Source of the DNA: Methylococcales bacterium
GTDB lineage: Bacteria > Pseudomonadota > Gammaproteobacteria > Methylococcales > Methylomonadaceae
NCBI GenBank assembly: GCA_009692395.1
Contig: SHZG01000033.1
Coordinates: 1 to 14,670 of the forward strand
DNA: 14,670 nucleotides
Reading direction: 5' to 3'
Under the pieces are notes generated by a model that ran no database searches, was not told the origin of the DNA, and saw nothing but the letters and a program-made list of their open reading frames with translations. The position numbers and the translations under genes were made by a program. Below, piece by piece: positions 1 through 7,099 of the stretch (its first letter is position 1; the number at the start of each line of letters is the position of its first letter).

Positions 1-84
1 TTACCTTGTACAACCTCGCAACACGTCTCGTGTCGCCCAAGCACAGACCCCCAGTTCCTGTTGTATCCAGTTCATTGCTATCAT
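1..84 (-). pseudogene. IS4-like transposase, N-terminal fragment with frameshift
   Basis: The minus strand reads from an ATG at 82-84 (or 73-75) into MNWIQQELG and then, one base out of frame, GLCLGDTRRVARLYKV, running off the window edge. The pattern W-x-x-Q-E-L/F-G...LGD-x-R...RL is the small DNA-binding N-terminal domain of IS4/Tn5-like DDE transposases (family knowledge). The frame change falls in a run of five G (C on the plus strand, 48-52); six G would restore one frame, giving ELGGLCLGDTRRV. It is either a dead copy, a programmed slip or a sequence error. The element's left end must lie between this start and the truncated phospholipase-D-like gene just upstream, roughly 85-145; I could not identify its terminal repeat. 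Confidence 0.55.
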
Positions 85-106
85 CGGTTTGTTAGTTCAA
101 ATTATC

Positions 107-499
107 TTACTGTACCGCATTGTGGGAAGTTGTGGGTAATCGTGTGATTAATACCCCCATCTCATCATTGTTTTTCATGCTGTATTCAAGCAAATTGAGA
201 CTGGTAATAATGCAAACATTTTCGCTTAAGTAACATTTAGCGTGTAACTCTTGCTGAAAACTGAGGCGAATATAGCTCTGCTTTTTTAACCACTTCATTT
301 CTTCGTCGGCTAATTCATTTTTGCCATAAACAATACGCATATCAACTTTTCGCGCATTCCTATCCACTAATAAACTCTTCAAATCCTCAGTTAGTTTCAA
401 ATATGGACTAATTAAAATTAGCTCCCTTGCGGCATTACTAATCAAGTGGTTAAGTGCAGCAACAGTCGCATCAGTATTTAAAAAAGTAGCCAGATTAAT
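107..499 (-). pseudogene. Truncated phospholipase-D-like domain protein
   Basis: The reading frame encodes a PLD-superfamily phosphodiesterase domain. It has ELILISPYLKL, then RIVYGKNEL, then the catalytic-type segment LHAKCYLSE...SLNL, which is an H-x-K...N variant of the HKD motif, followed by NNDEMGVLI. This matches a family of single-domain bacterial PLD-like proteins of unknown substrate (recalled, not searched). The family N-terminus FLNTDATVAAL is still readable upstream of the TTG codon at 443-445, back to an ATT codon at 497-499, with no ATG in frame, so the original start seems lost. Homology fades after VLITR and the frame stops at 107-109, close to the transposase start. The gene was probably truncated at its 3' end by that insertion. 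It is about 130 codons long and likely not functional. Confidence 0.6.
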
Positions 500-545
500 T
501 CTCGTATTTTTATTGTTTTTAAAATTATATATTGCATAAAAAAAG

Positions 546-574
546 ACCTTTCAGGTCTTAGAAACCTGAAAGGT
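546..574 (-). terminator. Rho-independent terminator after alaS
   Basis: Perfect 11-bp inverted repeat (acctttcaggt / acctgaaaggt) with a 7-base loop, lying about 20 bases downstream of the alaS stop codon. Read on the minus strand it is followed by a C and a run of T. Its core resembles the longer palindrome at 5526-5558, so it may be a repeat-derived terminator. Confidence 0.8.
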
Positions 575-593
575 TTTGATGAGCGCGTGTAAT

Positions 594-3206
594 TTACGCG
601 CCCAATCGCTCTTCTACCCACGCCTTAACACCTGCCAATGCACCCGCTAGTGCAGCAGGATTAGTACCGCCAGCTTGGGCTAAATCAGGTTTTCCACCGC
701 CCTTACCACCGACTTGCGTGGCAACAAAATTGACTAACTCACCTGCTTTGACTTTGCTCATGGTATCTTTAGAGACACCAGCGACTAAGCTGACTTTATC
801 GCCTTCGACGACCGCAAGAACAATTGCGCAACTACCGAGTTTATTTTTTAACTGGTCTGCCATATCGCGTAACGCTGAAGCAGCGACATCGTTAAGTTTA
901 ACGGCTAACACTTTTACGCCGTTTATTTCGACGGCTTGGCTAATGAGTTCATTACCTGCCGCACTGGCGAGTTTAGCGGTTAAACGTTCGAGTTGTTTTT
1001 CTAGGCTACGATTTTTTTCTAGTAAGTGTTCAACTTTTTCAGCCGCTTTGTCAGTTGGACTTTTTAATAAGCCTGCAATGCTAGTCAAGGCGGTATCACG
1101 TTCAGCTAACCAATGAATACAACCGCCGCCTGTGACCGCTTCAATACGCCGCACACCCGCAGCAACGCTTGTTTCACTGATAATTTTGAAACAACCAATA
1201 TCCCCTGCCCTGTCAACGTGCGTACCACCACAGAGTTCAGTGGAGAATTCACCAATTTTTAATACCCGCACTTCCGCGCCGTATTTTTCGCCGAATAACG
1301 CCATTGCACCCGCTTTGACTGCATCATCTTTTGCCATGACTTGTGCGGAGACGGGATTATTTGAACGGATTTGTTCATTAACTAACTGTTCAAGCGTTCT
1401 GATTTGCTCATCGGTCACAGGTTCAAAATGGGAAAAGTCAAATCGTAAGCGTTCAGTATTTACTAATGAACCTTTTTGCGTGACGTGTTCGCCTAGCGAT
1501 TGCCGTAATGCAGCATGGAGGATATGCGTGGCAGAATGGTTGAGTTCTGTGGCTTTACGCGCTGCCGCGTTGACGGTGGTGAGCGCGGTTTGACCTGTAC
1601 TTAATGCCCCTGAAACCAGTTTGCCTTTATGCAGAAATAACGTGCCGCCTTGTTTTTGCGTGTCCGTAACTTCAAACACCGCACCCGCGACGACAATTTG
1701 TCCGCTATCACCAATTTGTCCGCCTGATTCGGCATAGAACGGCGTTTTATCCAGCACGACTAAGCCTTCTTCGCCCGCATGCAAATGGTCAACCGCTTGC
1801 CCTTGTTGATACAGCGCGACAATGTGCGCGGTGTCGTCTAGGTGGTCGTAACCTGTGAATTCGGTTTGACTGTCGAGTTTAATGTCTTGATGATAATCGC
1901 CACCGAAACTACTAGCCGAACGCGCTCTATCACGTTGCGCGTTCATCGCGATTTCAAAACCTGCGTGGTCAACTGTCAGGTTATTTTCACGCGCAAAATC
2001 AGCGGTTAAATCGACAGGGAAGCCGTAAGTGTCATAAAGCTGGAACACCACATCGCCTGAAATCACCGTTCCGTGTAGTTTGGCAACACAGGCTTCCAGT
2101 ATTTTCATGCCCTGCCCTAGCGTTTCGGCAAACCGTTGTTCTTCTTTTTGTAACACGCGTTCGACTTGGGCTTGTGCGGCTTTTAATTCAGGGAATGCGT
2201 CGCCCATTTCTTCAACTAAAGGCGCGACTAATTGATGGAAGAATACTTCATGAATACCTAAACGGTAGCCGTGACGAATAGCGCGGCGAATGATACGGCG
2301 TAATACATAACCGCGTCCTTCGTTAGATGGCATCACGCCATCGGTAATCAAAAACGCACATGAACGAATGTGATCGGCAATCACGCGCAATGAACTTTGG
2401 TGTAAATCAGTGGTGTTGGCTAACTTCGCCGCCACTGTCAATAATTTTTGAAATAAATCAATTTCGTAGTTGCTATGGACACCTTGCACAACAGCGGCAA
2501 TCCGCTCTAAACCCATGCCTGTATCCACAGACGGTTTGGGTAACGGTGTGAGTGTGCCATCAATATCACGGTCATACTGCATAAACACCAAATTCCAGAC
2601 TTCAATATATCGATCGCCGTCTTCCTCAGGTGTTCCAGGTGGCCCGCCTGCAACATGCTCACCGTGATCGTAAAAAATTTCTGTGCAGGGCCCACAAGGC
2701 CCTGTATCACCCATCGACCAAAAATTATCTTTCGCGCCAATTTTGGATAAGCGATTTTTATCGACACCAATGTCTTCTAACCAAATTTGCTCCGCTTCTG
2801 CGTCTTCTTCAAAGACCGTGACCCATAATTTTTCTGCGGGAATGCCGAGTGCTTTTGTTAAAAAATCCCACGCAAAATGAATCGCGTCTTTTTTGAAATA
2901 ATCGCCAAAGCTGAAATTGCCCAGCATTTCAAAGAACGTGTGATGCCGTGCGGTGTAGCCGACATTTTCCAAGTCATTATGCTTACCGCCTGCACGCACA
3001 CAGCGTTGGCTGGTGGTAGCTTTGGTAAATTCGCGCTGTTCACGCCCTAAAAATACGTCTTTAAACTGCACCATACCCGCATTAGTAAATAATAACGTCG
3101 GATCATTGGCAGGAATCAGTGAGCTGGAAGCCTCGACTGAATGCCCGCGTTGTTGAAAGAAGTCTAAGAAAGCGGAGCGCAATTCTGCGCTAGTCATTTT
3201 TTTCAT
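594..3206 (-). CDS. alaS: Alanine--tRNA ligase (AlaRS)
   Basis: Charges tRNA-Ala with alanine in the cytoplasm and edits mischarged Ser/Gly. It has 870 residues, against about 876 in E. coli. In order there is the class II catalytic core (RHHTFFEMLGNFSFGDYF at about residues 88-104, then the GPCGPCTEI segment), the tRNA-recognition helix region GRGYVLRRIIRRAIRHG, the editing domain with zinc-site motif HSATH near residue 565 and CGGTHVD near residue 660, and the C-Ala domain with GGKGGGKPDLAQAGG near the end. The sequence is uninterrupted. Start: MKKMTSAELR is used here; the internal M4 (MTSAELRS) is an equally good start and neither has a clear Shine-Dalgarno. It lies 28 bases downstream of recX in the conserved recA-recX-alaS order and is probably partly co-transcribed with it. 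The gene ends in TAA before a strong hairpin terminator. Confidence 0.98.
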   Translation of the reverse strand: MKKMTSAELRSAFLDFFQQRGHSVEASSSLIPANDPTLLFTNAGMVQFKDVFLGREQREFTKATTSQRCVRAGGKHNDLENVGYTARHHTFFEMLGNFSFGDYFKKDAIHFAWDFLTKALGIPAEKLWVTVFEEDAEAEQIWLEDIGVDKNRLSKIGAKDNFWSMGDTGPCGPCTEIFYDHGEHVAGGPPGTPEEDGDRYIEVWNLVFMQYDRDIDGTLTPLPKPSVDTGMGLERIAAVVQGVHSNYEIDLFQKLLTVAAKLANTTDLHQSSLRVIADHIRSCAFLITDGVMPSNEGRGYVLRRIIRRAIRHGYRLGIHEVFFHQLVAPLVEEMGDAFPELKAAQAQVERVLQKEEQRFAETLGQGMKILEACVAKLHGTVISGDVVFQLYDTYGFPVDLTADFARENNLTVDHAGFEIAMNAQRDRARSASSFGGDYHQDIKLDSQTEFTGYDHLDDTAHIVALYQQGQAVDHLHAGEEGLVVLDKTPFYAESGGQIGDSGQIVVAGAVFEVTDTQKQGGTLFLHKGKLVSGALSTGQTALTTVNAAARKATELNHSATHILHAALRQSLGEHVTQKGSLVNTERLRFDFSHFEPVTDEQIRTLEQLVNEQIRSNNPVSAQVMAKDDAVKAGAMALFGEKYGAEVRVLKIGEFSTELCGGTHVDRAGDIGCFKIISETSVAAGVRRIEAVTGGGCIHWLAERDTALTSIAGLLKSPTDKAAEKVEHLLEKNRSLEKQLERLTAKLASAAGNELISQAVEINGVKVLAVKLNDVAASALRDMADQLKNKLGSCAIVLAVVEGDKVSLVAGVSKDTMSKVKAGELVNFVATQVGGKGGGKPDLAQAGGTNPAALAGALAGVKAWVEERLGA

Positions 3207-3234
3207 GGTAATCAGGATTTTAAAGGTGGAAAAC

Positions 3235-3723
3235 TTAGATAAACTGAATGTTTAAGTGGTGGCATAAAGCAGTAATCAGCGTACTTGAAAAACCGCGCTG
3301 CATTAAAAAACGACAGCGTTTAGCCCATTCTGAACGACTTAAACGCGTGTTTTGGTCATATTTTTTGTGATACAACTGTTCGAGTAATTCTAGCCAACTG
3401 TCGGCAAACGCTAACATGATACTATCAAGATTAACCGCTTCTACGCCATTTTGTTTAAGTTCATAGCTAATAGCGATTGCTCCGTAGCCTTTTTGTAGGC
3501 GATGGCGTGTATAACTTTCCGCATATCGAGTATCACTTTGCCAGCCTTGATTTGCTAATTCTTCAATCACGGGCAAGCAATCATTTTTGTTAAAGCCTTT
3601 TGCCGTCAATTTAGTCAGCACTTCTTTTTGGCTATGCTCTCTACGCATTAACAAACGCAAGCAACTATCTTTTATTTGCTTAGAGACGCAATCCGTTACG
3701 TCTCTATTCACATCTAGCCCCAT
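3235..3723 (-). CDS. recX: Regulatory protein RecX
   Basis: Small, mainly helical modulator that binds along RecA filaments and limits recombinase activity (family knowledge). It has 162 residues, within the normal range. Typical RecX features are visible: CLRLLMRREHSQKEVLTKL at the start of the first three-helix repeat, then VIEELANQGWQSDTRYAESY, a segment R-x-x-KGYG with an aromatic-rich run, and a C-terminal repeat with RCRFLMQRGFSS. Only 6 bases separate its ATG from the recA stop codon, so translation is probably coupled to recA; no strong ribosome-binding site is seen. Identification rests on the repeat pattern plus the recA neighbour and is firm. Confidence 0.95.
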   Translation of the reverse strand: MGLDVNRDVTDCVSKQIKDSCLRLLMRREHSQKEVLTKLTAKGFNKNDCLPVIEELANQGWQSDTRYAESYTRHRLQKGYGAIAISYELKQNGVEAVNLDSIMLAFADSWLELLEQLYHKKYDQNTRLSRSEWAKRCRFLMQRGFSSTLITALCHHLNIQFI

Positions 3724-3729
3724 AAAGAC

Positions 3730-4767
3730 TTACAAATTTTCGTCATCTTCTGGTTCAAATTCTTCAACAGCAATCAGTGGTTTTTTAAAGGCTTCTGCTC
3801 TAATTTTTGCTTCGATTTCTTTCGCTTTTTCAGGATTTTCTTTTAGGAAAGTTTTAACATTATCCTTACCCTGCCCGATTTTATCACTGCCATAGCTATA
3901 CCACGAACCTGCTTTTTGAATAAAGCCGTAACTTACGCCTAAATCAACTAATTCGCCTGCAAATGAAATACCTTCGCCGTATAAAATTTCAAATTCAGCT
4001 TGTTTAAACGGCGGTGCAACTTTATTTTTAACCACTTTAACGCGGGTTTCATTACCGATAACCTCATCGCCTTTTTTCACTGCACCAATGCGGCGAATAT
4101 CCAACCGCACCGAGGCATAAAATTTCAGCGCGTTACCGCCTGTCGTGGTTTCTGGCGAACCAAACATCACGCCGATTTTCATACGGATTTGGTTAATAAA
4201 AATAACCAAAGTATTTGAACGTTTAATATTTGCAGTCAATTTACGCAACGCTTGTGACATCAGTCGCGCTTGTAAGCCCATGTGTGAATCACCCATATCG
4301 CCTTCAATTTCAGCTTTAGGTGTAAGCGCGGCGACTGAGTCAACGACAACAATATCAACCGCACCAGAGCGTACCAGCATATCAACAATTTCTAAGGCTT
4401 GCTCACCTGTATCGGGTTGAGATACCAGCAAATCATCAACATTAACCCCTAATCTGCCTGCATAATTACAATCCAATGCGTGTTCAGCATCAACAAATGC
4501 CGCCACACCGCCCAGCTTTTGCATTTCGGCAATCACTTGTAAGGTCAACGTCGTTTTACCCGAAGATTCAGGGCCATAAATTTCAACTACACGACCACGC
4601 GGCAAACCGCCAACCCCTAAAGCAATATCCAAACCTAACGAACCTGTTGAAACCACATCAATATCTCGCGCGGTAACATCACCCATTCGCATGACTGAGC
4701 CTTTGCCAAACTGCTTCTCTATCTGCATTAATGCCGCGCTTAGTGCTTTCTTTTTGTTGTCATCCAT
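3730..4767 (-). CDS. recA: Recombinase RecA
   Basis: ATP-dependent strand-exchange protein of homologous recombination and co-protease for LexA cleavage. From the chosen start MDDNKKKALSAAL it is 345 residues. Walker A GPESSGKTT lies at residues 65-73, and Walker B AVDIVVVDSVAAL, the L1 region MGLQARLMSQALRKL, the L2 segment MFGSPETTTGGNALKF and the acidic tail EPEDDENL are all present. The open frame extends 13 codons further to a GTG at 4804-4806, but family alignment and an AGGG-type ribosome site (CAGGGCAATAGC before ATG) favour the ATG at 4765-4767. No CTG-N10-CAG LexA box is visible in the 228 bases upstream, so SOS control, if present, uses a different operator. Confidence 0.98.
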   Translation of the reverse strand: MDDNKKKALSAALMQIEKQFGKGSVMRMGDVTARDIDVVSTGSLGLDIALGVGGLPRGRVVEIYGPESSGKTTLTLQVIAEMQKLGGVAAFVDAEHALDCNYAGRLGVNVDDLLVSQPDTGEQALEIVDMLVRSGAVDIVVVDSVAALTPKAEIEGDMGDSHMGLQARLMSQALRKLTANIKRSNTLVIFINQIRMKIGVMFGSPETTTGGNALKFYASVRLDIRRIGAVKKGDEVIGNETRVKVVKNKVAPPFKQAEFEILYGEGISFAGELVDLGVSYGFIQKAGSWYSYGSDKIGQGKDNVKTFLKENPEKAKEIEAKIRAEAFKKPLIAVEEFEPEDDENL

Positions 4768-4915
4768 TGCTATTGCCCTGTGTGTAAAAAATGCCTTTAT
4801 TATCACATACCGATAGGGGTTCGGGTAGTGTTCATTTAGTTACACTAAAGCTATTCAACTACTGAGTAAACCTTATTTGACCGTTAAAAAAAGCAGTCAT
4901 AATGGCTTGTTTTAA

Positions 4916-4946
4916 GTGATATAGGTTAGATAACAACCTATATCAC
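4916..4946. promoter_or_regulatory. 12-bp inverted repeat between sufU and recA
   Basis: Perfect palindrome gtgatataggtt / aacctatatcac with a 7-base loop (agataac), in the 228-base gap between recA (start 4767) and sufU (stop 4995). On the minus strand it follows the sufU stop by about 50 bases but is not followed by a T-run (CTTAAAAC), so it is a poor intrinsic terminator. It could be an operator upstream of recA or a transcript-end hairpin; the sequence does not decide. The rest of the gap shows no gene and no convincing -35/-10 pair. Confidence 0.45.
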
Positions 4947-4994
4947 GTTGTACCGAATGTGTTGTATTACAGTTAATTATGAGTAGCGCGGATG

Positions 4995-5447
4995 CTATTC
5001 AGTAGAAATAGCCTGTTGCTCATTTTTCAACGCCGCATCCAACGTATGCCAAGCCAAAGTCGCACATTTCACCCGCGCAGGATACTCACGCACCCCTGCC
5101 AACACCGCCAATTTCCCGACAGCCGCCAAATTAATATGCTCCTCTTTGCCCGTGGTCATCTCATGAAATAGCTTAAATAACGCCTCAGCCTCCGCCTCGG
5201 TCTTACCTTTCACAATCTCCGTCATCAACGACACCGAAGCCGTAGAAATCGCACACCCCGACCCCTGAAAACTGGCATCCTCAATCATATCGCCATTCAT
5301 TTTTAAAAACAGCGTTAATCTATCGCCGCATAAAGGATTAAACCCCTCCACTTGACGGTCAGCACACGCCATCACCCGAAAATTGCGCGGGTTACGGTTG
5401 TGGTCAAAAATCACCTCTTGATAGAGGTCGCGTAAATCTTCAAACAT
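4995..5447 (-). CDS. sufU: SufU: SUF-type iron-sulfur scaffold / sulfur-transfer protein
   Basis: Member of the IscU/NifU-N fold family that accepts sulfur from the cysteine desulfurase SufS (family knowledge). It has 150 residues. The three conserved cysteines and the aspartate are all present: PLCGDR (C40, D42), GSGCAIS (C65) and RVKCATLAW (C128). The stretch between C65 and C128 (TTGKEEHINLAAVGKL region) is the longer insertion typical of SufU rather than IscU. Context agrees: sufS, sufD and sufC lie on the same strand further upstream. Start MFEDLRDLYQ is supported by CAGGAATAACCC before the ATG, an AGGA Shine-Dalgarno with suitable spacing. The gene stops with TAG. It is separated from the next upstream gene by two hairpins, so it probably has its own promoter in 5448-5500, although no consensus is clear. 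Confidence 0.93.
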   Translation of the reverse strand: MFEDLRDLYQEVIFDHNRNPRNFRVMACADRQVEGFNPLCGDRLTLFLKMNGDMIEDASFQGSGCAISTASVSLMTEIVKGKTEAEAEALFKLFHEMTTGKEEHINLAAVGKLAVLAGVREYPARVKCATLAWHTLDAALKNEQQAISTE

Positions 5448-5503
5448 GGGTTATTCCTGATTAATAAAGTGAATATCTTGCATGGGGTAATTTGTTTGGA
5501 AAA

Positions 5504-5520
5504 AGTCGGCAACTACGACT
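5504..5520 (-). terminator. Short hairpin with T-run, possible terminator
   Basis: Five-base arms agtcg / cgact with a 7-base loop. Read on the minus strand the hairpin is followed directly by five T (plus-strand A at 5500-5504). It lies downstream of the M15-like gene and just after the larger palindrome at 5526-5558, so the two may act in tandem to end that transcript before sufU. Confidence 0.5.
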
Positions 5521-5525
5521 CACTA

Positions 5526-5558
5526 AAACCTGCGAGGTTTTTAAAACCTCGCAGGTTT
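5526..5558. repeat. REP-like palindrome with 16-bp arms, likely bidirectional terminator
   Basis: Arms aaacctgcgaggtttt and aaaacctcgcaggttt are exact reverse complements with a single base between them. T- and A-rich ends on both sides allow termination in either direction. It lies 47 bases after the stop of the M15-like gene. The core AACCTGCGAGGTT is of the kind that recurs as dispersed repeats in many sulfur-bacterium genomes (recalled); the similar hairpin at 546-574 supports a repeat family within this window. Confidence 0.75.
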
Positions 5559-5604
5559 CTTTATACAGCCGAACTTATTTATATAAACTTAATATTTAAA
5601 AAAT

Positions 5605-6327
5605 TTATTCATTGATTAAACGGCTGTTGCTACGAATATTATTAACATAAGCCTCTGCATCAATATCAGCAAAACTTTCTAACGGCTGTAAGGTGGCAAA
5701 ACCATTCATTCCACTTTCAACAAGTTTAGGCAATCCTTCATACCATTCGGAAAAGTCTTTAATATCATGCGCGTCTTTGAGTAATATACGAGGTTTCATC
5801 CAGCTAGTGATATTTTTCTTGGGCTTGTCGTGCCAACTGATATTAAAGGAACACATTCCTTTACCGTCAAAAAATTCTAACGAACTATAGGGAAGATTAT
5901 CGTGTATCCAATATGCCAATGCCCTCCAATCAGCACCAGCGGCGTATTTATCCATAAACCAAGGCACGACAACAGAGGCTGTTGCCCCCATTAAGCCTTT
6001 GGTATCTCGTTCATCCCAAATGTGAGCCGCATGATTAGCTTCATTACAAGCGCAAGTATGCCCTTTCTGATTTCCCAAGTAACTAACATCACAAGACCGA
6101 TAAGCCGAACGTACAGCAATGCGTCCAAAAGTGGCATTGAACGGTTCTAAAAGTTCCTCACATAAACGTGTTCCTGCCTGTATGGCGAGTACAGGATTAG
6201 AAGGAATGTTTTGAACGCCGTAAAAGTTGGCTATCTCGCTATACATAACATCACGCATAAAAAAAATTTTCGATAAACGAATACGCCCAAATTTTTCCAA
6301 AGATTCATACGCCTCAATTTTACGCAT
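5605..6327 (-). CDS. Uncharacterised protein, possible M15/DD-peptidase-like hydrolase
   Basis: The 240-residue protein (from MRKIEAYESL) has no signal peptide or membrane segment. I recognise it as a conserved bacterial family without a firm name. The segment VRSAYRSCDVSYLGN (72-86) followed by NEANHAAHIWD (H102, D105), GATASVVVPWF and a later FNISWHDKP (H166) is reminiscent of the zinc-binding layout H...D...WH in M15 D-Ala-D-Ala carboxypeptidases and Hedgehog-type domains. That assignment is inference. Two local cysteines (TCACNE) are also notable. Start: M at 6325-6327 has TTTAGGTATAAGT before it. The longer frame to 6390 would begin inside a sufS relic and is unlikely to be native. It sits between sufU and sufS, but no link to iron-sulfur assembly is evident. 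It is intact. Confidence 0.72.
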   Translation of the reverse strand: MRKIEAYESLEKFGRIRLSKIFFMRDVMYSEIANFYGVQNIPSNPVLAIQAGTRLCEELLEPFNATFGRIAVRSAYRSCDVSYLGNQKGHTCACNEANHAAHIWDERDTKGLMGATASVVVPWFMDKYAAGADWRALAYWIHDNLPYSSLEFFDGKGMCSFNISWHDKPKKNITSWMKPRILLKDAHDIKDFSEWYEGLPKLVESGMNGFATLQPLESFADIDAEAYVNNIRSNSRLINE

Positions 6328-6374
6328 ACTTATACCTAAATTATATATTACCTCTACAATGGAGAATGATAATA

Positions 6375-6450
6375 TTACCCAAACACGCAATCAAATCTCG
6401 AATTCCTTTAATCAACACATCCACCTCGGCTTCATAGCAAACGAAGCAAG
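6375..6450 (-). pseudogene. Relic duplicate of the sufS 3' end
   Basis: About 76 bases align with the last ~85 bases of sufS (7100-7184): long identical blocks such as aatcaacacatccac and gcaaacgaagc, roughly nine in ten aligned bases identical, one 1-base and one ~10-base deletion. On the minus strand it reads ASFAM, then after a frame change EAEVDVLIKGIRDLIA, against ASFAMYNTKAEVDVLIKGIRDLIAMFG in SufS. It has no start and no function. It shows that the junction downstream of sufS was duplicated, with the brnTA relic now lying between the two copies. Confidence 0.85.
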
Positions 6451-6485
6451 TAGCCCAGATGAGCGTAGCGGAATCTGGGGCAACC
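6451..6485. repeat. REP-like imperfect palindrome
   Basis: The sequence tagcccagatgagcgtagcg continues to gaatctggggcaac. Seven-base arms cccagat (6454-6460) and atctggg (6473-6479) flank gagcgtagcgga. It resembles the widespread 'CCCGGAT..GCGTAGCGGAATCCGGG' type of dispersed intergenic repeat (recalled). It lies exactly between the sufS relic and the brnA pseudogene, at the edge of the accessory patch. Confidence 0.6.
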
Positions 6486-6491
6486 GTTTAA

Positions 6492-6776
6492 TCAATGATG
6501 CACAATTTCCAACAACGCTTCTTTAATCAACTCATTATTCACGCCATGACTTTCAAGACTGGCAATAAAAGCAGTGATAGTATCTTCTTCTAATAACTCT
6601 AAATCTTTACGCAAACACTGCCCTATATAGGCTGTAATTAACGGTTAATAATCGGCAAAACCTAATTTAAGCGCGACACGTTTTAAATCTTCCAGCACAT
6701 CACTTGGTATTTTTAGAGTAATTTCTGTCATGGGGCGATTTTTATCTAAACGTTTTTTGAGTGCTTCAATTTTCAT
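6492..6776 (-). pseudogene. brnA: BrnA/CopG-like ribbon-helix-helix antitoxin, nonsense-disrupted
   Basis: Reads from ATG at 6774-6776: MKIEALKKRLDKNRP, then the ribbon-helix-helix strand and helix TEITLKIPSDVLEDLKRVAL, then KLGFADY followed by an in-frame TAA at 6645-6647. The frame continues with PLITAYIGQCLRKDLELLEED and on to IVHH and TGA. In related antitoxins the stop position is Q (GYQPLIRAYIGQGLR), and TAA is one base from CAA, so this is a nonsense mutation in the middle of the DNA-binding/dimer domain. The start overlaps the end of the toxin gene by 11 bases, the standard brnT-brnA coupling. An alternative start at 6840-6842 would put extra residues in the toxin region and is less likely. 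The product is presumably non-functional. Confidence 0.75.
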
Positions 6777-7064
6777 AAAACTCTCGCTCTGTGCGCGTGG
6801 CTTTTCTTGCCGAAATGATTCGAATAATGTCATTTTCTTCAATCAAAATATGCACAACAAATAATAAATTCCATTGCTTATCCATACCAATAACCGCTGC
6901 TCTTATTTCATCATTTCTACTGGCATTCATGACTTGTAAAAAGGGGTCGAAAAAAGCCTGTGCTGCTTGTTCAAAAGAAATACCGTCATGTTTGGCTGTG
7001 TTTTTTCGGCTTTATCCTAATTCTAAATAAAACCGATGCCGTTTAACGTATAGTGTTTATCCAT
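6766..7064 (-). pseudogene. brnT: BrnT-like ribonuclease toxin, disrupted
   Basis: The BrnT family is a small RelE-like RNase toxin. The frame reads MDKHYTLNGIGFI, then two TAG codons (7023-7025 and 7017-7019), DKAEK, and after a one-base loss in a run of six A (7001-7006) continues NTAKHDGISFEQAAQAFFDPF, then AAVIGMDKQWNLLFVVHIL, ENDIIRIISARKATRTE and EFYEN, stop TGA. The motifs KHDGISFEQA, the E-I-R segment, IIRIISARKAT and E-x-x-x-YE are diagnostic. The first TAG probably replaces the family's W (FVWDE). Restoring the base gives 99 codons, the normal family length. With three lesions in the first third it cannot make toxin. It lies 35 bases downstream of sufS. Confidence 0.8.
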
Positions 7065-7099
7065 AATTATCAATCGGCGGTTTTAATTGTGAGTAACTA

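Noticed and set aside
718..1593. Long plus-strand frames opposite alaS (and similar ones opposite recA, sufD, sufC).
   Set aside because: They mirror the codon structure of clear minus-strand genes and show no protein family features.
4768..4806. Longer RecA with 13 extra residues from a GTG start.
   Set aside because: RecA proteins begin near MDDNKKKAL, and the inner ATG has a better ribosome site.
5504..5558. Tandem hairpins considered as a riboswitch or attenuator leader for sufU.
   Set aside because: They lie about 55-110 bases before the sufU start but have simple perfect arms and T-runs typical of terminators and repeats; no conserved aptamer-like core or leader peptide is visible.
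6328..6390. Longer start for the M15-like protein (MRVWVILSF...), hinting at a signal anchor.
   Set aside because: Those codons overlap the sufS relic, so they are not native to the gene; the inner ATG has an AGG ribosome site.
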